Below the pieces are notes generated by a model. That model did not search any database. It was given only the letters and a program-made list of their open reading frames with translations, and had not been told where the DNA came from. 64,000 nucleotides of DNA from Trachythela sp. YZ-2020 (Eukaryota; Cnidaria; Anthozoa; Malacalcyonacea; Clavulariidae), in NCBI GenBank assembly GCA_016169945.1, contig JADLSH010000363.1, forward strand, positions 372,001 through 436,000, in the 5' to 3' direction. Below are positions 45,401 to 57,400 of the stretch, piece by piece; within the stretch, counting starts at the first letter, position 1, and every line of letters starts with the position of its first letter. The translations under genes were made by a program, and so were the position numbers.

Positions 45401-48400
45401 ACCTAGAAAATCTCCCCACTGGCAAATCTGCACACCTTCCCCCCTGGTAAATCTGCACACTTACTCCTCCCCCCTGGGAAATCTGCACACTCCCTCCCCA
45501 TTGGAAAATCTGCACACTCCCCCTGGAAAATCTGCTACCCCCCACCTGGAAAATCAGCATCTACCAAGTTGCAACCCCCTTTGAAAATCTGTGCTCCCCC
45601 TTGAAAAATCTGCACCTCCCTCCCCCTGGAAAATCCTGCTGTCAGATGAGTAGGGATCTGTTGCTGTCATGCAATTGGTGGTTACCAAAGTTTCCATGAT
45701 TTTCAGAACTTCTCACCTCAACCCCAGAGACATCTGCACCCCCAGGTTATTCTATATTTCTTTTTTCTTAGAACTTCAAGTCGAAACCAGAGCAATTTCC
45801 AGGATTTTTTCGACGTGTTCTAGATATCAGTCTTCTTGAAGAGGTACAATCTGGGAAAACATACATACCGTGTTATATATCTCTACAAAGTGTATTTTAT
45901 GTTTTATTTTTATAAAGTTTATTCAACACTTATTGAGTATTCCTTTTTCTTGTAGTCTGTTTCCATCAAAGAAAAAGTTGTGATATTACGCTTTCTTATT
46001 CACTGCTTTAGCAGTTTGGTGAGTACAAAATGAATGCTTTAAAAAATACAGTAAATAATTGCCACATGCATTATTATTAACAAACATTGTACTCTAATTG
46101 TTTAGGAAATGGATGTGATTCGTGAACAAGTTCAACAATTGGTCTCCTTGCCAATGTGGTCGTGTTTATTACCAGTAAGTATTTTAAACTACGAAAATGA
46201 ACAATGTGGTCGTGTTTATTACCAGTAAGTATTTTAAACTTACGAAAATGAACACTAGGATGTCTAGGTTGTCTAGGGTGTCTAGGATGTCTAGGGTGTC
46301 TAGGATGCCTAGGATGTCACTGGTTACCTACCAGAATACTGTAAAGATGACATGACATTGATACATCTAATTTGTTCTTTGCAACTAATTTCATAGGGAC
46401 GGCTTCAGCAAGAACTCAAGTCCATCCCAAAGTACAGAAAATTCTGGGCTCATTTAAAGAAGAAAGATACAAAATGTGATGAAAATACTTCGAAAAAGTA
46501 TGGTGATAGCAGTATTTAAAGGCATTGTTACACAGGGCTGCAATTTTTGCTGCAACTTGGAAAAGTTGTCATAAAAGTTATTGTCGTGTGCTACAGTATG
46601 TTTTCTGTTGTTTCATCTAAATTTTCTGATCCTTCTATCGTTTCTAGGCTGGAAAAGGAAAGAAGATATCTTTCCAATCTGATCAAAATATTCTTTAAGG
46701 TTTTGGATTCAATGAAGGATCCTGGTGGGTATATAATATCTAATTCGTACTGGTCGGTTGACACTTTTTTATATCAAACTCTTTTATTCCTTTCTTGGCA
46801 GATTCTGTGGACAAAGACAAAGTCCATTTCTGTGAACGTTTTCTTGAATTGTTGGTTGATTTGGAGGTAAAATGATAAAGAAGGGAAGCAGAATAGATGC
46901 AAACAAATAATTATAACAAAACATGGATTCAAAACGTTTTCAGTCTTTCTCAGGGTAGGATTTTGTGTTTTCCCAACCTTCCTCAAAATATCTGGAAATT
47001 TTCCAACATGCAGGTTTTTGCCTGGATAGGTTTGTCAGTTGGTCATTGTAGTACTGCTAGTCTGACTGAGTGCTGACTGTTGCTACTAATACTAGCCTGA
47101 CTAGTCTAGTACTTACTGCTTTGCAATGTTTTATTCAGTGTTTCACTTTCAACCTTTCTCGATGCCAGTAAACCTTTTTTGCAACTCTGCATAAACTTTT
47201 GGTAGTCCTTCGGTTTTGTTCTGAAACAATGAAGAACTTTGCGAAAGTTTATTGTTTTGTCTGTACGCGATTTCGTTCCTCGCTCAGTCGCTACTCGCTA
47301 CCATTTTTGTCACTCTGCCAAACGTGAGTTCGACCTGGAATTACCTGGAACAAGTTTGAGTTAATATGAAGTCAACAATCCTTCACTTAATTCAGGCATT
47401 GCTTCCGACCAGAAGATTCTTCAATACCGTCCTTGATGACGCACATGTTGTGGTGAGTGTCGTGTTGAAGTTGTTTTACAGTTGTGAATGGTCAAACATT
47501 TTTTGGTATTTTGTTAAAGAAGTAATTATGAAAATTATATTTCAGGAGCATTGCAGTCTTTCTTATCTCGCCAAAGAACCAACAACGGGAAAATTATTTA
47601 CTCAGGTTGGGATGCTAAACGTGTGTAGGGGATATTTACATTGTATAAGTTTTGTTTTAAGAACTATGGCTTGGCTTATATTCCATTTTATTTCACATAT
47701 ATTATAATTGCAGTTGCTGGACATGTTGCGATTTTACGCTGGATTCGAAATAAATGACGCCACAGGTAAGTTTTTATTGAATTGTCTTCGCGCAGGGCCT
47801 ATAGTCATTCACTTATATTTGTGTCATAATTAGAGCTGGCTAAAATAACCACCTGACTTATAACGTAATATTCTTGCAATGTTTGTCTTAGGTTCAGCTC
47901 TTACGGACCACGAAATGGTTGATATTCATTACAACAAAATAACATCACTTCAGGTATGACTTTTCAGAACTTCGCTTCGCTGTTGAAAGTGCAAAGTGAC
48001 AAATACATTTAATGATTTCCATGCATCTCTTTGTAGAGAGCGGCATTTAAAAACTTTCCAGAACTACAGAATTTTGCTCTAAGCAATGTTGCGAGCGTAG
48101 ATACTAGAGAAGCTTTACTCAAGCAATTTGAACCTTTGAAGTAAGTTACACAATGATATACACTACTCTACCGTTTGTATTTTGAACCGTCAATTTACGC
48201 TTTGAAACGTGGCCAGATTGAGTTAAAATAGGTCTCAAGTCGGAGGAATAGATTATAGATTTGAGCATCTTGCTATATATGGATGGAACACAATGTTTAA
48301 AGGGTTTTTTGTGGATGAAAAGTTCAAGACAGCGTATTTTTCTATTTCAGGGATAGCAAATTGCATGAAATTTGTGCGTACTTAAATCTACTGCCAACGC

Positions 48401-51400
48401 CAGAGGATGGCCAGTCCGGTTATGATAAAGAACTTTTGTTAGAGATTTTGGTAAGGCAGTAAAATGTGTTCAAATTAATATCGTAAGTTAAACAACTTTT
48501 GGTAATAATGCTTCTTCTTCTCAGATATCTCGGCACGAAAGAAGACTATCCCAAATAGAAGCTCTCAATGACATGGCCCTGTATCCAACTGCACAGGTAC
48601 AGCGAGTATATATTTAAGTCTAGGAAAATAGTTTAAAATAGTTCATTTCACACTATTAATATTGACATTTTGCTTTGCTCAGATATTGTGGGATGAGAAT
48701 ATCGTACCATCGCAGTACTATTCCGGTCAGGGTATGTAGAGCACTTGTTTATTGCTTTTTACAACTCTATTTATAGTGAGCCTCACTTTTAAACTTTGTA
48801 CTTCTTTTCTCAGAATGCCTGGCTTTACCCAAGCTTAATCTACAGTTCTTAACCCTGCACGATTATTTACTGAGAAACCTCAACTTATTCAGACTAGAAT
48901 CTACGTGTAAGTATAGGCCAATCATTTTGAAGTATTGCAACTCTTTTAGCGAGCCTAACTTTCAGTTTTACAAAACATTTTCTCCGTTATTTCCAGATGA
49001 AATAAGGCAAGATGTGGAAGACGTTGTGAAACACATGCGACCTTGGTATAAGAACTAATTAAGATTACTGTACTCTGTTTCCAGAATATTATTTTCTTCG
49101 CTTTGTCATCCTTGTTCTGTTATTGGAATAAATGACATTATTTTGTGTTTATTATACAACAGGTCAAACGAACTTGGCAAGACGGAGTTCCGTGGCTGGG
49201 CGCGAATGGGTCTTGTAAGTGCAGTGTTTTCAACAAGCATAATCTTTAGATCAACATTACTGGGGTGTTTGAATGTTTGTTCCCGCTATCTCTTTGGTCT
49301 GTATAGAATTTGGCAAAACAATTTTTTTGTTTTTTTTCAGCCGATATCCAGTTTTACAGTTGTTGAGGTAAGTTTAAAAGCCTGTTCACACGATCCGGTT
49401 TGTCGGATCAGATTCTCCTCTTGACATATGTGATTTACTGGATTCGCTGACAAGAGTAAGGCTATTGGCTCATACCTGACGAAAAGTGTAGTTGTTGGTG
49501 TATTGTGTGAAATCACATACGTCAGGAGGAGAATCTGATCCGACAAATCGGATCGTGTGAACAAACCTTAATCCTCTTCTACTGTCGCTTTGTGCCTTTG
49601 TACGCTCTGAATATAACACTCGCGTCGTGCAGGCAAAGCTACCGTGATTCCAGGAGCTTCGGTGGGGCAGTCGTCAGAGCAAGCGCCTTTCACCTCTGAG
49701 ATCGTGGGTTCGATTCTCGCTAGGGACTCGTGACACTTATGTGAAAAGAATAAAGTCAACGCTCTACCGAAAGTCGTGGGTTTTCTCCGGGTACTCCGGT
49801 TTCCTCCCACAGGGAAAGTTGACAGGGTGGGTTTGGCTAAGCCCCAAACTAACCCTTCCATCGTAGCTGTGCTTCCTGATCAGACATGAGTCATACGGTG
49901 GCAGCCAGAGACGCCTTCGACTCGATCAAGTCGAGCTGCTTCCTTAATTCAGGATGATTAGCACGGATGCTAATTCAGGATGCTTAATTCAGGATGATTA
50001 AGGATGATTAAGGATGATTAGCACACCCCCACTTACTTGCTTACTTATGATGGAAAACGACCTTAACCGCATAGTAAGCTCGGTTCATGTTATATTATTT
50101 CTGGGCTGTTTATGAAGATATCGCGTCTTCCGTCGACTTTGCTACATCACATGTATTTTTCTTATTCTATTCTTAGGTTGCGAAGCCAAACATCGGAGAG
50201 AATCGTCCATCTCGAGTACGCGCTGATGTCACGATAGATCTGAATGTTCGACGTGAGATCAAGACAGAATGGGAATCAATCAGAAAACACGATGTTGTCT
50301 TTGTAGTGTGTTGTCGACCTGTTAAAGCTACGGCATCGCTTGATCCTAAACAGCCTTTTAAGGAAAAGGTAGGATTATTGATTTAAAGTCAAATCGTACT
50401 TTATCGTTGAAAAATCCTCATTTAATCCGTTAACGAGTTGGTCCTCTGAAAGTCTTCTGACTGTACATAGCGGTAAATTTCAAGATTTTTCTAGGCATCT
50501 CGTTCGATTGGATTAATAGTAGAAGGTGTTGGTAGATGGAATACTCGAACGGAAATTTATATACATTTTTAGACCTAGCCAGGAGCAGTTGCGAAAAATG
50601 CAACGTAGACCCTCTGGCAGAGATTGAACCTGCGCCCCTCCGATTCCGGTGCAGCGCTCCAACCAACTGAGCTACAGATCCAGCTGCTGAGCATCAACGA
50701 ATTTCCGTTCGAGTATTCCATCTACTAACACCTTCTACTATTAATCCAATCGAACGAGATGCCTAGAAAAATCTTGATATTTACCCATACACCATATACT
50801 GGCATCACTCCCATCATATATACCGAACTTGCGGTTAATGCTCAGCAACTGGACTCTGTAGCTCAGTTGGTTAGAGCGCTGCACCGGAATCGCAGGGACG
50901 CAGGTTCAATTCCTGACAGAGGGCCTAATTTACATTTTTCGCAACTGCTCCTGGCTAGGTCTAAAAAATGTATATAAATTTCCGTTCGAGTATTCCATCT
51001 ACTAACACCTTCTACTGACTGTAGGCCTTGGGAAGGCGAGATACCTATATATATAAGTTTGTAGGATCAAATTACCTGAAAAATATGACAAGAACTCCGA
51101 CGTTACAAGCGAAGACCCTTCGTTCTAACTTACTTGTATTATCTAGTATGGAATTGATTATGTACGCGGTGCAGAAGTTGAGGGCATGTTGGACGAACAA
51201 GGAAAAGTCATCGACGAAGGTATGCTTCGCTTTTCAAATGTTCAAAAACATTGTCGTTTGAAAAACTAGCATTATTATTGAACAACATATTAATGGAAGA
51301 GTTTTCCTGTTAAAATAATAGTTTGACTCTACCAAACACTGCAGGTTTTCTCCAGGTAATCCGATTTCATCCTGTATTAACACTGGACGGACAAGGGATG

Positions 51401-54400
51401 GCCCTTACTGGAACTTGAGGAAGAACAGTGTAGAAATGATAGAGCTATCCGGTATAAATACATTTAGTTCAACACTTTAACTTCAGTCTCTTTATCTCTT
51501 ATAGGCCCCGAGCCAAAACCTGAGTTTAAAGGAGAAAGTCGAACATTCAGGTTGTGGTTAGATACAAATCAATATCAACAAGACATGGCCGCTACTGTTC
51601 AGGGAACTGAGGTATGAACGAATGAGATTATCTCTCTTATGGAAACAACATATGTATTGGGTTGGCTCTTACTAAGAGTTTCCTTACTCAGCCAGTAGTT
51701 TAGAACTGGTAGAGTTTACCAGCATTGTATTTTAGTAGTTTAGAACTGGTAGAGCTGTATTTTAGTTTACATTTTTTCCGTTTATAGGATGTATACGAGA
51801 CATTCAATATTCTCATGAGACGAAAACCCAAGGAAAATAACTTTAAGGTATAGAAATATTTGCTGCAACACGAGGTTCAAACAGAGGTCCTAAATTGTGT
51901 GATTGTATCCAGCCTCAGTGATTGTATTTGCAAAAGCAAATAATGTTTCCTTTTTGTCCAGGCTGTGTTGGAAACGATCCGAGATTTAATGAACACGGAA
52001 TGTATTGTACCAGACTGGCTTCACGATATTTTCCTTGGCTATGATGATCCTGGCGCCGCTCATTACAGCAGGTGAAGAATGTAGAATATTTCTTGTTTGC
52101 ACTTAGTTCCTTGGCCTGGTTTTAGCTTCGCTGATTGGCCGAGCTTATTCTGTGCCAATATGAGCAATTAGAACAAATCGAGGTTAGCTAATTGTGATTA
52201 ACTAACTACTGTGATCATGTATTTTTTACAGAATGCCAAATCAAATCCGGAATTTGAATTTCAATGATACCTTCCTTGACTTTGAGCATTTAAAAGCCAG
52301 TTTTCCTCAGTATTCAGTGAAGGTAAGTCGCTTGAATAGTTGATTGCTGGTTCGTTGCTGGTTCGTTACCTTGTTTGTTGATAGGGCGGTTAGTTGTGTT
52401 CTATTGTATACAAAAGTCATATTTTCCCAATAAAATATACATTAATGTTACCATTTTAGGCGGCAATAGAGGAACCTAGCAAGCTTGTTCCTCCATTCAG
52501 GTAAATTACTGAACATTGCACTTGTTAATTTAGTGGAAATTCTTAGGTAACATTTCTCCGCAAAAATACTAAAACACGGATATAACGAAGCAGGGTGAAT
52601 CATCACTGAGGACCCCGTGCAGGGTCAAGGGGTCATCTTGTCAGAAAGTTTTTGAAAAATATGATTGCCTAGATGGTCAAAAAGGCCTATCAATGGCCAG
52701 ATACTTGATTTTTGTTTGATAAATGCCCTGTCAAATCCCAAAATTCAGATTTTATATGGACTTTGCACCCCTCCTGCACCCCCCTTGGCCAAGCATGGGA
52801 GGGGTGCGCACCCCCCTGCACTCCCCAGTAAATCCATCCCTGGTACTACATATCCTATCTTCTGGTATTTAGGATCACTTTTCCTGAAGAATCTGAAGAA
52901 GAACAACAAAATAAAGAAGAGAAAGCTAAAGATAATTTACTAGAAATCGTAGCTGAGCCTTTTGTCACCCCAAACAGAGGACCATATCCTTACAATCAAC
53001 CGAAACGGTACGAGAGTTTTTAACAACACTTTACAGGGTGTCACTGGGTCTTTAGAGAAGAACAGTTTAGAATTGATAGAACTATCGAGTATACAGTAAA
53101 TAGAGTTAGTTTAGGCTTTCTTGTACAGTATAGAACTCCAGAACAGTGTTTTATGTCGGGGTTTCATTTTGTCGACTCGTAATTCATAGCTATGCCTTGT
53201 ATCTCTAGAAATGCAGTTCCTTTCACACCGACTCAAGTTGAAGCAATTCGGTCAGGCATGCAACCAGGGCTCACTATGGTATGTTGACGTATAAATTAGA
53301 TATCTAAATATTGGTATAAATGATATAATTATTTTGCATAAATTATAATTATTTTGCATAAATTATAATTATTTTGCATAAATTATAATTATTTTGCATA
53401 AATTATGATTATTTTGCATAAATTATGTATAAATATGTTAATTATTTTTCAGGTTGTGGGACCTCCTGGTACAGGGAAAACGGATGTTGCTGTGCAAATT
53501 ATTTCGAATATTTATCATAATTTCCCTGAACAAAGAACTCTCATTGTGACTCATTCTAACCAGGTACATACATTAAGTAATGTGAAGGAGTTTATTATAG
53601 TAATTTGAAACAACGAAAAGTGAGTTGAAAAACGAAGCGCTAGTCAAGTTTTTAACATAGTTTCAGGTGTTTACAATCACTGTGATAAAACATATCGAGT
53701 GTATGATATAACCTCTCAAACAAACCAGTATTTGAAGTAATTTCTAGCCGTTTATATTGCCGTGTTATTAAGGGAGTTTGGCAAATACAACGACAACGTC
53801 AATGAAGACGTGCTCATTAACAATAGCATAGGGACCCTATGACAAAGGAGTCGATAAATTGTATTCCCTTGGGCATTCCAGTACGCCGTTCTTGTTCAAA
53901 CTACTACGTTATTTACATCATTTCCACGTTTCACAACGACGCTAACACTTATGATGTTCGAAGTCGTTTGGGGTGCTTTACGTGAATTCACTGACTAGTG
54001 TTTTACTTAATACTTGTTTAAAAGAATGATAAACATTATTGAGAGGCAAACAGACTCTTTTGCTCCAATACAAAAATGTAAATAATTTTGTTGCATGACG
54101 TAGCAACCTCGTTCCCAGGCTCTTCCCTCTTGTGGAGGAGCTGGTCACGTGATCTGCTAAAATCTAGCAGATTTTTAATTAACGTTCACTTGTGTCGTTT
54201 TGGGGAGGGGTGGAGAGGGCTAGCTGACCTCTGCTAGGTATATAGTACTTGTAAACCTCGTCCCCAGCAAAATGACATGACAATTCTAATTATAAATCTG
54301 CTAGATTTTAGCAGATCACGTGACCAGCACCTACCAGGGTCTTTCCTCCACAAGAGGCAAGAGCCTGGGAACGAGGTTGATGCCGTAGCCGTTGTAACTT

Positions 54401-57400
54401 GTCAAACTCCCGATTAAGACAAACAATACGGTGGTCGGTGCTGATTTGCTTTGCTCATGAAGTATTAATGAATTTGAGAAATAGAGAATAGGAAAAGCTT
54501 TTTTATAAAGTCAAAAGAGTACTAACGAGGAGTGTTTTATGAAATATAAAGCCACGCATGCACATTACATATTATGGTGAACCAAAATGCTCGTGAAGTG
54601 ACTTAAATCCTGAAGATATACCTATTTGACAATTTAAGGCACTTAACCAACTTTTTGAGAAAATCATGGCACTTGATATTGATGAACGACATTTATTACG
54701 TCTTGGTCATGGCGAAGAAGCGTTAGAAACTGAGAAAGATTTTAGCAGGTATTTTTCTCACAGAAAGACAAACGACTGATGTAGAACCGAATCTTCGGAC
54801 AAAATCAGTTGAACATCTGAATACAGAACTGTTTGCAAACACATTCTTTCTTTGTTAACTTTGTATAGGTATGGTCGTGTTAATTTTGTTTTGGCGAAAA
54901 GACTGGAGCTACTCTCTGAAGTTCAAAGACTACAGGTGATATAAATAATAATATAATCTACATAACTTATGCGTTTTCCTGAAAAAAGGCAACAAATCGA
55001 ATCAAAACATATATAATATTTTAAAAATTACAAGCATGTCTAGAGAAAGAAATTTACAATTTTTCTTTTAGGAAAGTCTAGATGTTCACGGTGATGTGTC
55101 GTATACGTGTGAAACTGCAGGATATTTCTTCCTCTATCAGGTAACAGATATACTCTTCTAGATCGATTGTAATTTATTTTTATGTCCTAATTCTGAATTT
55201 TGCCCACTTGTTTTCTCTTAGGTCGTCGCGCGCTGGGAAGAATACAGTAGCAAATTACGAAAAAGGGTAAGCATGTTTTCGAAAGTATAATACCATTGAG
55301 CTTTCATCCATGACTGGAGTATAAACTGTGTGAAATTGGGCTTAAAGACTTCCATTCATATATTATCCAATGCATGCTTAAGGAAGCACGGGTGGCAGAT
55401 GAGGTTAGCGCGCTGCCCCTTACCTCTGAGTTAAGCCGGCTATACAGCAGGTCAAGAGCAGGGATTTACTTTGGTTGGGTAACGTCAGTGTGCTTGATAA
55501 ACTCATGTAAGTTGAGATTGGTTGGTTCTCTCCTGTGCTTTGAGGGTTTTTCTCCGGGTACTCCGGTTTTCCTCCCTCGCTAAAAACTAACCCTTAGGCA
55601 CTAACCTTAACTAACTAACCCTTGGAGATCTTTGTCAATTGGGTTGTACAACCTGTTAGGGCTTTCCACCACCTCGGAGTGATAAACACAATAAACTAAA
55701 CTAAACTTCTTGCTGTTTTTAGAAGAATGAAGTTGCTGCAATTTCAGAACTGTTTCCTTTTACATCGTTCTTTTCAAATGCTCCTCAGGTATTTATTGCT
55801 GTGTTTTGTGTGTGAACCTTTTCTATTTTGAAACACAAATATTCAATAAATAATAAACACAATACACTCAATTGTTGCTGTAGCCTGTCTTCAAAGGAAA
55901 AACGTGGGCAGAAGATATGGATATCGCTGAGGTATAATAATATATAATAAAACAATATCAATAACGATGGTGGCGAATTGAAATTTTTTAAAAGCGTACA
56001 TATTTTTTGGACCAGAACGCCATAGTCTGATATTTGCTGTCCTATTTATACACTCAGTAACCTGATAAATCGCATACTTCTTGTACTTGTAGGGATGTTA
56101 CCGTTACATAAAGAGAATTTTTGAGCAGTTAGAGGTTTGTTGGTGTTTTTTTTGGTGTTGGTTTATGAATTGTACGGAAATGTTATTATCATGCGTTCAT
56201 GTAACAGTATACCTATTTTACATTTTGTCTCTGTGTTGTAGGAATTTCGAGCTTTTGAACTTTTGCGTAGCGGTAAGTTTAGAAAGACTTCCCAAAAGTT
56301 GAAAGTTGCTTAATCTTTCGCTTTGCTGAGCAGATGAGCGTGATTAACCCCAGGGTGGAATCATAGTTCATCACAGGCCATTAGTTTATCAAAAGGAATT
56401 TCCCAACAGACGCTGAGTCAACTAGAAGAGAACACAAGAGAGCTTACATGCATCATCTCAATCTATTCTGTTGATCTGTCCACATGAACAGACGAAGTTA
56501 AAAGCACAATGTGCAAAATATCTTTATCTCATCACACTTTCCATACCATTGCATCCACCTCATTAACTCTCTCTTCCATCATTCATTTATGTTATAATCT
56601 CTTTTTAATTGTCTTTTCAGGTGCTGATAGATCAAATTATTTATTGGTAAAAGAGGCGAAAATTATTGCCATGACTTGTACTCATGCTGCTCTGAAGAGA
56701 CGCGATCTTGTTCAACTCGGCTTTAAGGTCAGTTTACCTTACATGTCTGTATGCCATTGTCAGCACATACAGTATCGTACCCACCAGGGATGGATCCAGC
56801 TTGATTTGATAGGGGGGGGGTTCTAAGCGGGCTTTGGTCATGAAGCAGGGCGTGGTCGGTGACCAAGAAAGGGTGAATCATCACTGAAGACCCCCCTACA
56901 TGGTCAAGGGGTTTATCTTGTCGGAAAGATTGCCTAGATGGTCAAAAAGGCCCATCAATGGCCCAATATTATTTTTTGTTTGATAAATGCCCTGTCAAAT
57001 CCAAAATTTGGATTTGATATGGGAATTGGCACCCCTCCTGCACCCCCCTTGGCCAAGGCTAGGAGGGGTGCGCACTCCCCTGCACCCCCTAGTAAATCCA
57101 TCCCTGGTACCCACACTCTAATAATGCTTACATTTACTCATACGAGAATTCGTCCGGTTTCATGCGTCATGTGTGAACATATAACTACATATCTACGAAA
57201 ATCTGTACCTCTTGTCTCAATTTAGTACGACAATGTCCTTATGGAGGAAGCTGCTCAAATCTTGGAGATTGAAACTTTTATTCCGCTCTTGCTACAGGTA
57301 CTAAAATGGCCAAGATTTCTCTATACCATGCAGTAAGCCCAACGATTGTCTTCACTTATATCTAACTGCCTGTGTTGTGTTTAGACGCCTGAAGATGGCT

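Noticed and set aside
45174..45560. 128-aa minus-strand ORF with repeated VQI and GGG units
   Set aside because: It is the reverse reading of the GGAAAATCTGCAC minisatellite and overlaps an AQR coding exon on the opposite strand.
47366..47707. 113-aa ORF as a separate gene
   Set aside because: It reads through two AQR exons (47396-47452 and 47546-47605) and the intron between them.
50859..50935. Possible functional tRNA gene (GTAGCTCAGTTGGTTAGAGC)
   Set aside because: Acceptor ends partly pair, but the anticodon stem is imperfect, position 33 is not U, and the sequence is embedded in a repeated unit present in two orientations; a SINE is the better reading.
52665..53000. ORFs with [21 protein letters not shown] sequence (also near 56938)
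   Set aside because: Both come from the C-rich core of the CAGGGATGGAT MITE family; non-coding.
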